A stretch of DNA of 64,000 nucleotides from Oscillospiraceae bacterium (GTDB taxonomy: Bacteria; Bacillota; Clostridia; Oscillospirales; Ruminococcaceae): the NCBI GenBank assembly GCA_017848055.1, contig JAGALZ010000025.1:1-64000 (forward strand), read 5' to 3'. Shown piece after piece: positions 16,870 through 25,046 of this stretch (positions are counted from its first letter, which is position 1; each line of letters begins with the position of its first letter). The translations under genes and the position numbers were made by a program. A model generated the notes under the pieces. It made no database searches. It was given only the letters and a program-made list of their open reading frames with translations, and was not told where the DNA came from.

Positions 16870-17636
16870 CAGTCTTCTCTCCTCTCGTAGTTCTTTCTGG
16901 TGATAAGATAGCTTGCAAAAAGAATCACAAACATAAGCACAAGGGCAATAATTCCGACGTGGGCAGGTATTGTGATGTAGCTCGTGTACTTATTCAAAAT
17001 CGTAGGGGAATCAGCCGTTTCAACCTCTGTCATTACCTTTTCAATTTTTCTGCCAAGCTCTGACACACTCGTGAAAGTATACTCCAGAGCAATTACAATT
17101 CCCACAAGCACAGCTCCGACAATTATGCCAAGCTTCTTGAGTGACTTTAAGTCAGTCGCTCTCATAAGAACCGACTGGCGTATAATGTCGTAAACAAGCA
17201 GAAAGTCAACAAAGCAAATGTACAGATAAATCGGTGCAAGGCTGTAAGAGGTCTTTCCAATTATGAAAACGGGTATGCATATAAGTGAGACAAGAACTCC
17301 GCAGACAGCTATAACAATAGTTTTTGTGATGTATTTTGCCTTTGCCTTGTCGTGAGCGGTAAGGGGAAGGGCGAGCGAGTATCTTTGCCAGCCGCTGGCT
17401 ATGTCCGACTTTAGAACTGTGTCATCGCTTGCTATCGTGCCGCCGATGATTATGGCAATAGTATATGCCATAATGAGTGAGAAGCCTTTGAGTGTCTCGC
17501 CGCTGCCTAAATCCTTTGAAATCATAACATATAACGCAAGAAACATCATGGCAGACATAGCAACTATCAGCAGAAGCGATGCAAGGTAGGATTTTGTTGA
17601 AATCTTTAGCTCTCTGAAAATCAAAGCCTTAGTCAT
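16869..17636 (-). CDS. ABC-2 type permease, first subunit
   Basis: 255 residues from the ATG at 17636, which overlaps the TAA of the ATPase gene by one base and has AAGGAG eight bases upstream; a GTG at 17645 is a less likely start. It begins MTKALIFRELKIS and has about six hydrophobic helices plus a central extracytoplasmic or loop segment around 185-200. It is partner of the permease at 16126 and the ATPase at 17636 in one operon. Confidence 0.75.
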   Translation of the reverse strand: MTKALIFRELKISTKSYLASLLLIVAMSAMMFLALYVMISKDLGSGETLKGFSLIMAYTIAIIIGGTIASDDTVLKSDIASGWQRYSLALPLTAHDKAKAKYITKTIVIAVCGVLVSLICIPVFIIGKTSYSLAPIYLYICFVDFLLVYDIIRQSVLMRATDLKSLKKLGIIVGAVLVGIVIALEYTFTSVSELGRKIEKVMTEVETADSPTILNKYTSYITIPAHVGIIALVLMFVILFASYLITRKNYERRED

Positions 17637-18514
17637 TACGCCCACTCCTTCTTGTCACGGTTTACATAGAAAAGCATAATCTCTTCAAGGGTTGTAGGTT
17701 CAAGCAGCATACCGCTGTACTTGTATGAAGCGGACTCTCTGTCTGAAACCATTACCTCTGCACCGAATGCGTTTACTCGTGTGCTTACAATATCGGAAGG
17801 GTCAATCTCGGAAAGCTGTTCCTTGCTGCACTTGAGCACCCCGTGAGTTTCCAAAAGCTCGTCCTTGTAGCCGCTTAAAAGTATTCTGCCTCGGTCTATG
17901 AAGGTAACACTGTCTGCAATCTTTTCAAGGTCGCTTGTGATATGCGAGGACATAAGGATACTGCGTTCTCCGTCTTCAAGATACTCCATAAATATGCGGA
18001 GAATTTCATCTCTTACAACAGGGTCAAGTCCCGATGTCGGTTCGTCCATGATGATAAGCTCTGCGTTGTGTGAAAGGGCACATGCAATCTGGAGCTTCAT
18101 TTTCATACCCTTTGAAAAGTCGCCGATTTTCTTTTTCAGCGGAAGCTCAAAGCGTTCAAGATACTTTTTATACTGAGCATCATTCCACTGGGGGTATATG
18201 CCGGAGAAAATCTTAGACATATCCTTGGCTGTGAAAATATCGTGGAAGGGAAGCTCGTCAAAAACTACTGCTATTCTCTTTTTGATTTGTGTTTCGTCCT
18301 TTATGTGGTCAAGTCCTAAGAGCTTGATTTCGCCGCTGTTTATTTTAGTGATGCCGAGAAGACTGCGGATTGTGGTTGACTTTCCTGCTCCGTTCTGACC
18401 TATAAAGCCCATAATACTGCCCTTTAGGACATTAAAGCTTACATTGTCAAGTGTGAAACCATCGTACTTTTTGGTAATGCCGGAAATCTCAATGGCATTT
18501 TCATAGCTACCCAT
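17636..18514 (-). CDS. ABC transporter ATP-binding protein
   Basis: 292 residues. Walker A GQNGAGKST near 38-46, Q-loop region, signature FSKGMKMKLQIA near 132-143 (an FSKGM variant of LSGGQ usual in this subfamily), Walker B LIIMDEPTSGLDP near 156-168, and the switch His in SSHITSD. The C-terminal 80 residues extend past the ATPase core, as in YtrB-like proteins. It sits 2 bp after the GntR gene in the same operon. It energises the two ABC-2 permeases downstream. Confidence 0.9.
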   Translation of the reverse strand: MGSYENAIEISGITKKYDGFTLDNVSFNVLKGSIMGFIGQNGAGKSTTIRSLLGITKINSGEIKLLGLDHIKDETQIKKRIAVVFDELPFHDIFTAKDMSKIFSGIYPQWNDAQYKKYLERFELPLKKKIGDFSKGMKMKLQIACALSHNAELIIMDEPTSGLDPVVRDEILRIFMEYLEDGERSILMSSHITSDLEKIADSVTFIDRGRILLSGYKDELLETHGVLKCSKEQLSEIDPSDIVSTRVNAFGAEVMVSDRESASYKYSGMLLEPTTLEEIMLFYVNRDKKEWA

Positions 18515-18516
18515 AA

Positions 18517-18891
18517 CTATTCTCCTTCGTTGATAAGGTCAAGTAAATTGTGGAGCTCATTTATTGTCATTCCGCATTTTTTTGCGTTTTCTGTAGCTTC
18601 AAATAATGATGCCTCAATCGCCTTCAGATACTCCTCACGGAAAAGCTCCATATTCTGTGCCTTTACGAAACTGCCCTTGCCGGTGTAGGACTCGATGAAT
18701 CCGTCATGCTCAAGCTCTTCGTAGGCACGCTTGGTTGTCATAAAACTGATTCTTAGCTGGGTTGCAAGTATTCTCATTGACGGAAGAGCGTCCCCTTCCT
18801 TGAGCTTGCCCTCGAGAATCAGCGCCTTCACCTGGTTTACAATCTGAAGATAGATTGGTTCGCCCGATGAATTGCTGATGTTGATATTCAT
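18517..18891 (-). CDS. GntR-family regulator, YtrA type
   Basis: 124 residues. The winged helix occupies 1-75 (PIYLQIVNQVKALILEGKLKEGDALPSMRILA, then the recognition segment). Only a short helical tail follows, which is the YtrA subfamily with dimerisation but no ligand domain. It is the first gene of an ABC exporter operon and very probably represses it through the inverted repeat overlapping its own -10 (18953-18977). AAGGAG precedes the ATG at 18891. Confidence 0.85.
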   Translation of the reverse strand: MNINISNSSGEPIYLQIVNQVKALILEGKLKEGDALPSMRILATQLRISFMTTKRAYEELEHDGFIESYTGKGSFVKAQNMELFREEYLKAIEASLFEATENAKKCGMTINELHNLLDLINEGE

Positions 18892-18952
18892 TTGGTGTGC
18901 ACTCCTTCTGAGATATTAGCTACTAGACATTTCGAACTGCCTGAAAGCTAAA

Positions 18953-19004
18953 ATTGTATAATCTCGATGTATACAATTATATCACCCGACATATACATTG
19001 TCAA
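18953..19004 (-). promoter_or_regulatory. Promoter and GntR operator of the ABC operon
   Basis: On the minus strand, a perfect TTGACA (18999-19004) and TATAAT (18976-18981) with a 17-nt spacer. An inverted repeat ATTGTATA (18953-18960)/TATACAAT (18970-18977) begins inside the -10, placed so that a bound repressor would block RNA polymerase. The palindrome resembles YtrA-type operators. Confidence 0.75.
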
Positions 19005-19046
19005 GGGGTAGTCATAAATTTAATAAATTTTGCTAAAATAGCAACA

Positions 19047-19256
19047 AACCCTCGCCGTAAGGCGCATAGCTACATAGAAGTATATTACACGGATTTGTCC
19101 AGAAGAAAACTTTTGAAAAGTAGGTTTTCCTAAAACTTATTAATTAAAATTTCAGCCCCATTGGGTACACATCAAGAGAGTGATTAGAGGCTCTCAAGTT
19201 TGTGATAGATACCCTATGGGGCTGAAATTATATGACCATCACCTTAAGGCGAGGTT
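19047..19256. repeat. Palindromic dispersed element, copy B (degenerate)
   Basis: Same central arms as the other copies (19149-19166 and 19211-19228, one mismatch), but shorter, without the GGGGG/CCCCC side hairpin. The outer arms AACCCTCGCCGTAAGG (19047-19062) and the complement at 19241-19256 pair with one mismatch and one bulge and are unique to this copy. It reaches the stop codon of the GH5 gene and, read on the minus strand, ends in a T-rich tract. It fills most of the GntR-GH5 gap. Confidence 0.7.
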
Positions 19257-20208
19257 AGAGGTACTTTATAAGCTCGTCACGCAAATCGTCAAATCTCTCG
19301 TCGGAAAGTCCGAAGTCCATTTCCTTGTAGCTCCATGCGCTTCTTGAAATGCCGTGTTTCTCGAACACTTCGTTTATGCACTTGTACCACTTCACAGCGT
19401 CGGCTGGCGGAACGATATCAATAACGCCGTACTCACCGCAGTAGAGGGTGGTGCCATTCTTATTTGCAGCCTCGATAGCAGGAGCAAAAAGCTTCTCGAA
19501 GTACTCGGGTGTGATATCGCACTCCTCGAAGGTGAAGCGGTCGGACTGGTTTATGTTGCCTGCCCAGTAAGCACCCTGATGTGTGAAAATGAGCGGCTCA
19601 TAGCAGTGGAAATTATAGATAGTGTTGTCGTCATAGGGTTTTGCAAGGTCTGGTACAGCGTGGGCGCTGTTGTTGTGATAGCTTCCGACAAGAATGAGTG
19701 TGTCGGGTGCATATACTCTGATTCTCTTTATGCACTCGTTTGAAACTCTGTTCCATGTGCCTATGTATTCCTTGTCGGTAACCTCATTGAGAAGCTCGAA
19801 GGCTACCCTTTTATCAAGCTTTCCGTAACGCTTTGCAAACTGCTCCCAGAGGCGGTAAAAACGCTCCTGGAGCTTTTCGCTGTCAAAGAAGCCTGCCTCA
19901 TTTTCTCCGTAATTATCAAAGGAAAAGCCTGCGGTTTTGTGCAGGTCAAGCACGGCGTTGAGGTTATACTTTTCACAAAGCTCAAACGCTCTGTCGAGCC
20001 TTTCAAAGCCGCTCTCCTTGTAGCTGCCGTCGTCGTTTTCAAACACGTTGTAGTCAACGGGGATACGCACGTGGTCAATACCCCAGGTTGACACTCTGGC
20101 AAAGTCTGCCTCGGTTATGAAATTATTGAGTCTGTCCTCGCTGTAGTCGCACTGCGAAAGCCAGCCCCCGAAGTTTACTCCCTTGTAAAAGCCCTTGTTC
20201 TTAAGCAT
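19255..20208 (-). CDS. Glycoside hydrolase family 5 (cellulase-like)
   Basis: 317 residues from the ATG at 20208, preceded by AAAGGA; an upstream frame to 20253 has no site. It is a TIM-barrel endoglucanase/exo-glucanase: GVNFGGWL at 10-17, HVRIPVDY near 46-53, DLHKTAGF near 88-95, acid/base E142 in LLNEV, and nucleophile E259 in YCGEYGV. There is no signal peptide, so it probably acts in the cytoplasm on imported oligosaccharides such as glucan or mannan fragments. It is divergent from a GH16 lipoprotein, suggesting a small beta-glucan utilisation locus. Confidence 0.88.
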   Translation of the reverse strand: MLKNKGFYKGVNFGGWLSQCDYSEDRLNNFITEADFARVSTWGIDHVRIPVDYNVFENDDGSYKESGFERLDRAFELCEKYNLNAVLDLHKTAGFSFDNYGENEAGFFDSEKLQERFYRLWEQFAKRYGKLDKRVAFELLNEVTDKEYIGTWNRVSNECIKRIRVYAPDTLILVGSYHNNSAHAVPDLAKPYDDNTIYNFHCYEPLIFTHQGAYWAGNINQSDRFTFEECDITPEYFEKLFAPAIEAANKNGTTLYCGEYGVIDIVPPADAVKWYKCINEVFEKHGISRSAWSYKEMDFGLSDERFDDLRDELIKYL

Positions 20209-20411
20209 AGATGTAAGTTCCTTTCGTTTTGTGATGTGATTAAAATATATCATATAAAAGGTTGTTGAGATATCACAATAATAATCTTTACATCATATTT
20301 TTGCTGGGAAATCCATATTGACAGCAAATATATAACACAGAACGCACCGATATGATATTATTGATTCTCTTCGGGTGCTACAATTAAGTAAAGACCGAAG
20401 GAGGTAATGTT

Positions 20412-21269
20412 ATGAACAATTTAAAAAAGCTTTTACCCATACTGTTATCGCTTGCAATGCTTTCAGCCTGCGGTGGGGACGATTCCTCGGGCAAGGCTTC
20501 ATCATCAGGGGCTGTAAATTCATCTGAGCCGTCATCATCTGAGTCTACGACATCTTCAGACACCGAGTTCTCGGAAACGGAGGATTCATCCGAAGCTGAC
20601 GGAACACTACCCGAGGGAAGTGTTTATGCCGAGTTTACAAACGGTATGCCGGCTGAGGGCTGGGAATGCTCCGACGGCTGGACAAACGGAAGCGTGTTCA
20701 ATGTCACCTGGAGAAAGAGCAACGTGACCTTCAAGGGCGGCAATATGCAGCTAATCGTTGACAAGGATAAAACTCCTGCTGACGGTATTCCGTATTCGGG
20801 CGGAGAATTCAGAACTCTCGGCTTTTACGGCTACGGACGCTACGAGGTGTCAATGAAGGCGATAAAGAATGACGGCGTTGTATCCTCTTTCTTTACATAC
20901 ACAGGCCCTTATGACAATAACCCCTGGGATGAAATTGACGTTGAAATTCTCGGCAAGGACACTACAAAGGTTCAGTTCAATTATTTCACCGACAGTAAGG
21001 GTGAGCACGAGTATATGCACGACCTCGGCTTTGACGCATCGGAGGATTTCCACACATATGCCTTTGAGTGGTATGAGGACAAGATTATATGGTATGTTGA
21101 CGGAACTGAGGTTCACAGAGCGACCGAGAATATCCCGTCCACAAAGGGTAAGATTATGATGAACGCATGGTGCGGAAAGGACGTTGACGACTGGCTCAGC
21201 CCGTTTGATGACAAGAACATCCCGCTCACAGCTGAGTACGAGTGGATTAAGTATACTCCGTTCAATTAA
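20412..21269 (+). CDS. GH16 beta-glucanase lipoprotein
   Basis: 285 residues. Lipoprotein signal 1-19 with lipobox LSAC and C20, then a Ser/Thr/Glu linker to about 65. The catalytic jelly-roll follows, with the lichenase-type motif DEIDVEILG (nucleophile E174, acid/base E178). This cuts beta-1,3-1,4-glucan at the cell surface. The gene is divergent from the cytoplasmic GH5 enzyme and followed by an AraC regulator. A ribosome binding site GGAGG precedes the ATG. I see no clear consensus promoter in the 158-bp divergent region. Confidence 0.9.
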   Translation: MNNLKKLLPILLSLAMLSACGGDDSSGKASSSGAVNSSEPSSSESTTSSDTEFSETEDSSEADGTLPEGSVYAEFTNGMPAEGWECSDGWTNGSVFNVTWRKSNVTFKGGNMQLIVDKDKTPADGIPYSGGEFRTLGFYGYGRYEVSMKAIKNDGVVSSFFTYTGPYDNNPWDEIDVEILGKDTTKVQFNYFTDSKGEHEYMHDLGFDASEDFHTYAFEWYEDKIIWYVDGTEVHRATENIPSTKGKIMMNAWCGKDVDDWLSPFDDKNIPLTAEYEWIKYTPFN

Positions 21270-21357
21270 CGGAAGGTTTATACGAATTTGCGTTTTGTAT
21301 CATATTCTTGTTGCAATTTGCGGTGTAATGGTGTAAAATACACTCAGAGGTGTTAAT

Positions 21358-22104
21358 ATGAATATTGAGAAAAAGCTGTCGCATATTGAGTTTCTGAACA
21401 GGGAATACAACGTTTCGCATTTGTCATACGAGCGTGAAATGGCATTCTTCCAGAGCATAAAGGAAGGCAATGTCGCCGAGGCAAAAAGGCTGTTCAAGCC
21501 GCTTGGCGGCGGAGAAATGGGAAAGCTGAGCCGTGACAGTATCCGCAATCTTAAATATCATCTTATCATTACCGTTGCTTTTATCACACGCTACTGTATC
21601 GAGGGCGGAATGGAGATGGAGGTAGCATACAACCTCAGCGACATTTACATTCAGAGCATAGACAGATGCCGCACCGAGGATGAAATCAACCTGCTTCACC
21701 GTGAGGTTGTTGACGACTACGCACAGAGAATGTGCATATTGCGTAAGCAGAATCGCTACCCTAAGTCGGTGACAATTTGCCTTGATTACATATACGATAA
21801 CCTACATACTAAAATCACCCTTGAAAAGCTCGCGGAGATTACAAGCCTCAGCCCTGCATATCTCTCGAAGCTCTTTCACAAGGAAGTAGGGCAGACGGTA
21901 TCGGGATACATTGTGAAAAAGCGTATCGAGGCGGCAGCCAATATGCTGAAATTTTCAGACTATTCCTGCCTTGATATTTCAGAGTATCTGTGCTTCAGTT
22001 CGGAAAGCCATTTTATCCAGATGTTCAAGAAACACACGGGCTACACACCGAAAGCCTACAGGGAAAGCTTCTTTCGCCGAAGGGCTGACAATAATAACGC
22101 TTAG
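21358..22104 (+). CDS. AraC-family transcriptional regulator
   Basis: 248 residues. The C-terminal ~100 residues hold the two AraC helix-turn-helices (LEKLAEITSLSPAYLSKLF and the closing FKKHTGYTPKAYRE signature). The N-terminal half is not a clear cupin and resembles the helical effector region of many clostridial AraC proteins. It lies 88 bp after GH16 in the same orientation and plausibly controls the GH5/GH16 locus. The ATG at 21358 has AGAGGTG upstream. Confidence 0.85.
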   Translation: MNIEKKLSHIEFLNREYNVSHLSYEREMAFFQSIKEGNVAEAKRLFKPLGGGEMGKLSRDSIRNLKYHLIITVAFITRYCIEGGMEMEVAYNLSDIYIQSIDRCRTEDEINLLHREVVDDYAQRMCILRKQNRYPKSVTICLDYIYDNLHTKITLEKLAEITSLSPAYLSKLFHKEVGQTVSGYIVKKRIEAAANMLKFSDYSCLDISEYLCFSSESHFIQMFKKHTGYTPKAYRESFFRRRADNNNA

Positions 22105-22132
22105 TACTCCATAATATATGAGATAGTAAAAC

Positions 22133-22194
22133 CACCCCTGACAGCTTTTCTGACTGTCGGGGGTGTTGTCATATCTTACTTATTGTGATATAAT
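22133..22194 (+). promoter_or_regulatory. Terminator fused to the next promoter
   Basis: The stem 22133-22144/22154-22165 (CACCCCTGACAG with CTGTCGGGGGTG) ends the AraC gene. The -35 TTGTCA (22166-22171) begins at the next base, followed by 17 nt and TATAAT (22189-22194) for the HD-domain gene. Confidence 0.7.
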
Positions 22195-22219
22195 CTAAAA
22201 AACGACTAAGGAGAAGTCT

Positions 22220-22783
22220 ATGGATGCAAGAAAACTACTTGATGCAATAAGCGTTGCGGAAAGACTCAAGGACGCTACTCGTCACTGCTACACCGCAAAC
22301 GGCAGGCGTGAAAGCGTTGCCGAGCACAGCTGGATGATGACGCTGATTGCATTCTTTATAAAGGATGAGTTTCCCGATGTCGATATGGATAAGGTAATCA
22401 GAATGTGCATTATCCACGACCTTGGCGAAGCGTTTACCGGCGATATTCCGACCTTTGAAAAGACAAAGGAAAACGAGAACACCGAAGAAACGCTTCTTTC
22501 CGGCTGGGTTGAGAGCCTTCCGCAGGTGCAGAAAAACGAGATGGTGGCTTTGTTTGATGAAATGAAAAAGCGTCAGACACTTGAAGCTAAGATTTACAAG
22601 GCAATCGACAGCCTTGAAGCACTCATTCAGCATAATATTTCCGACCTGTCAACCTGGACGGATAATGAGAGGGAATTCAACAAGACCTACGCAGACGACA
22701 GAGTAGGCTTTTCTGAGTATCTTACAGCACTTCGTGAAGAAATCCGCAAGGATACCTTAAATAAGCTCGGAGAGCAGCTGTGA
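22220..22783 (+). CDS. HD-domain hydrolase, YfbR-like nucleotidase
   Basis: 187 residues. HD-superfamily metal motif: H36 in SVAEHSW, H66-D67 in IIHDLGEAF, and a later Asp in KAIDSLEALIQH. This pattern is the HD_3/YfbR group, which removes phosphate from deoxynucleoside monophosphates. Some members are 5'-nucleotidases of unknown breadth. It is cytoplasmic and complete. The ATG has AAGGAG upstream. Confidence 0.8.
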   Translation: MDARKLLDAISVAERLKDATRHCYTANGRRESVAEHSWMMTLIAFFIKDEFPDVDMDKVIRMCIIHDLGEAFTGDIPTFEKTKENENTEETLLSGWVESLPQVQKNEMVALFDEMKKRQTLEAKIYKAIDSLEALIQHNISDLSTWTDNEREFNKTYADDRVGFSEYLTALREEIRKDTLNKLGEQL

Positions 22784-22813
22784 AAGCATATTAAATCAAT
22801 AGGAGGCATCGTT

Positions 22814-22837
22814 ATGTGTGGACGTTTTTCCAATTAA
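22814..22837 (+). pseudogene. Relic of a SRAP/YedK (HMCES-like) gene
   Basis: AGGAGG followed by ATG and the codons for MCGRFSN, then a stop. MCGRF is the invariant N-terminus of SRAP proteins, whose Cys2 forms the covalent bond with abasic DNA. The rest of the gene, about 200 codons, is absent, and the next gene starts 24 bp later. It could instead be a translated leader, but the match to the family start is exact. Confidence 0.5.
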
Positions 22838-22861
22838 GAAAAACTGATTGGAGGAATATAA

Positions 22862-23338
22862 ATGAACTATACAATAAGAAAAATCCGTGAGGACGAATAT
22901 AATCTTTTAGACGACTTTATCTACGAAGCAATCTTCATTCCCGATGGTGTAGAGCCGCCGCCAAGGTCTATTATATCTCAGCCCGAATTGCAGGTGTATA
23001 TAAAGGACTTCGGCAAGGGGAAGGACGATATATGCTTTGTTGCGGATGTCGGCGGAAAGACTGTCGGTGCGGTATGGGTGAGGGATATGCCCGATTACGG
23101 ACATATTGCAAACGGTGTGCCGTCCTTTGCGATTTCGCTTTACAAGGAATACCGCAATTTCGGGATAGGCACAAAGCTTATGGAAACTATGGTATCAGAG
23201 CTTAAAAGCCGTGGCTATGAAAGAGCTTCGCTTGCCGTGCAGAAGCAAAACTATGCGGTAAGAATGTACAGGAAAGTCGGATTTGAAATTATAGATGAAA
23301 ATGCCGAAGAATACATAATGGAAATAAAACTCAGGTAA
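22862..23338 (+). CDS. GNAT N-acetyltransferase
   Basis: 158 residues of GNAT fold. The acetyl-CoA loop is YRNFGIGTKLM near 101-111 (the R/Q-x-x-G-x-G/A pattern), preceded by a beta strand SFAISLYKEY and followed by LAVQKQNYAVRMYRKVGFE, the usual closing segment. The substrate is unknown. It starts right after a SRAP relic, with GGAGG as ribosome binding site. Confidence 0.85.
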   Translation: MNYTIRKIREDEYNLLDDFIYEAIFIPDGVEPPPRSIISQPELQVYIKDFGKGKDDICFVADVGGKTVGAVWVRDMPDYGHIANGVPSFAISLYKEYRNFGIGTKLMETMVSELKSRGYERASLAVQKQNYAVRMYRKVGFEIIDENAEEYIMEIKLR

Positions 23339-23341
23339 AAC

Positions 23342-23385
23342 AAAGCGCCTGCCCATCGAAAAGATGAGCAGGCGCTTTCTTGTTG
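23342..23385. terminator. Bidirectional terminator
   Basis: AAAGCGCCTGC (23342-23352) pairs with GCAGGCGCTTT (23368-23378), with further pairing CCATC/GATGAG inside, between convergent genes. Confidence 0.8.
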
Positions 23386-23387
23386 TA

Positions 23388-24905
23388 TCAGTTTTCTGAA
23401 GTGCTAAAGGTTATGTTATTGAGCTGGGCATAGATATGTGCTGCGGAGCCTTCGCTGCAATAGATTGTCAGATTTTCGCAATCTGAAAATACGTCATCGC
23501 CGATTTCGGTAACACTGTCAGGGATTACTGCCTTCGTAAGATTCTCGCAGTTTGAAAATGCACGGTTATTAATCTCTGTTACACCCTCGGGGATTGTTAC
23601 CTCTGTGAGTTTATTGCATTCTGAGAAAGCACTATCTTCAATCAGCGTTACGCCTTCCGGGATATTTATTCTCTCAAGGCTGTCGCAGGACATAAATGTG
23701 CTGTATTTAATCTCTGTTATTCCTTCGGGTAATGTAATATCGCATAGCTTATAGCAATGCGCGAAAGCCGACGCATCAATTCTCTTTACGCTGTCGGGGA
23801 TATTTATCCTTACAAGTGATTGGCAACTACGGAATGTACCTGATTTGATATCAGGTATGCCGTCAGAAAGTGATATTTCGGTGAGATAATTGCAACCCCC
23901 GAATGCTCCGGTGAATATGGACTTTACGCTGTCAGGCACCTTGTAGGTAGTGTCTGCTTTGCCAGCAGGGTAGAATACAAGCGCTGTCATATCCTTATTG
24001 AAAAGAACACCGTTTTCCGAAGTATAATACTCATTTGTTTCGCTGACCTCGATGCTGCTGAGCTTCTCGCAGCGTAAGAACGCATCGCATTTAACAGACA
24101 ATGTGCCTGCCGGGATTGTGATGCTCTCAAGCTCAATACAACTAAAGAATGCAGCGCTTCCTATATAGGTAACACTTTCGGGAATTACTATGCTTTTGAG
24201 TGAGTGACAGCCACTGAAGGTACTGTCTTCGATTGTGGTTATACTGCTTGGAAGTGTAACGCTTTCGAGTGAAGTGCAGATCTGAAACGCCTTTTCGTCA
24301 ATCCTTGTAACGCTATCGGGAATAGTCACATCGGTAAGTGCAACGGCACCGCTGAATGCCTCGGCTTCAATCACTTCTACTCCGATTGGAATTGTCACGT
24401 CAGTAAGGTTCTGTGAGTTGAGGAATGCACGGGACTGTATCTTGGTGACAGACTGTGGGATAGTGTAGGAAGTATCCTTTTTATTGATAGGGTAGCGGAC
24501 GAGTGTTTTCATATCCTTAGTGAAAAGAACGCCGTCCTCGGAAGTGAAATGCTCGTTATCGCCAGATACATCAATATGCTCAAGGCTCATAATCTGACAG
24601 AATATTCCGTTGTCAAGTTCTGTTACGGTTGCAGGGATTGTAACGTGAGTGACATCGTCGCCGTAATCGAACAAACAGCATTCGATGTATGAAACATCCT
24701 TGCCGTCAATTTCTGAAGGCAGCTTTACTTTCTTGTCATCGCCTTTGTAACGAATCAGCCTGATGGTTCCGTCGTTACGCTCACGGTACTCGTAATCATT
24801 TTCTGTGCGAATATCTCTTGTAATCACTAAGACAACAACTGCTACGATAAGGAGTATGGATAAAAGTACAGGAATTATAATGTGTAGCTTTTTTCTGTTT
24901 ATCAT
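23388..24905 (-). CDS. BspA-type leucine-rich repeat membrane protein
   Basis: 505 residues from the ATG at 24905, which has GAGGAGG upstream; the frame continues to 24968 without support. A short cytoplasmic start MINRKK leads to one TM helix (about 8-28). Then come roughly 14 LRR_5 units of about 23 residues with the pattern VTIPDSVTxIxxxAFxxCxxLxx. The insert beginning HIDVSGDNEHF around 115-160 is repeated around 260-310, so the repeat array is itself partly duplicated. BspA-like repeats face outward and mediate adhesion or binding in gut Firmicutes. The C-terminus lacks an anchor, so the TM holds it. Confidence 0.85.
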   Translation of the reverse strand: MINRKKLHIIIPVLLSILLIVAVVVLVITRDIRTENDYEYRERNDGTIRLIRYKGDDKKVKLPSEIDGKDVSYIECCLFDYGDDVTHVTIPATVTELDNGIFCQIMSLEHIDVSGDNEHFTSEDGVLFTKDMKTLVRYPINKKDTSYTIPQSVTKIQSRAFLNSQNLTDVTIPIGVEVIEAEAFSGAVALTDVTIPDSVTRIDEKAFQICTSLESVTLPSSITTIEDSTFSGCHSLKSIVIPESVTYIGSAAFFSCIELESITIPAGTLSVKCDAFLRCEKLSSIEVSETNEYYTSENGVLFNKDMTALVFYPAGKADTTYKVPDSVKSIFTGAFGGCNYLTEISLSDGIPDIKSGTFRSCQSLVRINIPDSVKRIDASAFAHCYKLCDITLPEGITEIKYSTFMSCDSLERINIPEGVTLIEDSAFSECNKLTEVTIPEGVTEINNRAFSNCENLTKAVIPDSVTEIGDDVFSDCENLTIYCSEGSAAHIYAQLNNITFSTSEN

Positions 24906-25006
24906 ATTAAAAACCTCCTCATTTTTATTTGAGTGTATTATAGCATGATGTAAATAGTATTTACACAAACATTTTGCAATTTATATTGATTTCTTGCACA
25001 AAATTA

Positions 25007-25046
25007 AATCTCCCCACTACTTTTACAGTGAGGAGATTATCATTAT
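25007..25046 (-). terminator. Terminator of the epimerase gene
   Basis: AATCTCCCCACT (25007-25018) pairs with AGTGAGGAGATT (25027-25038). Read leftward it ends in TAATTTTG. Confidence 0.65.

Noticed and set aside
19047-19256. CRISPR-like repeats among the dispersed palindromes
   Set aside because: Copies are single, kilobases apart, without spacers or cas genes.
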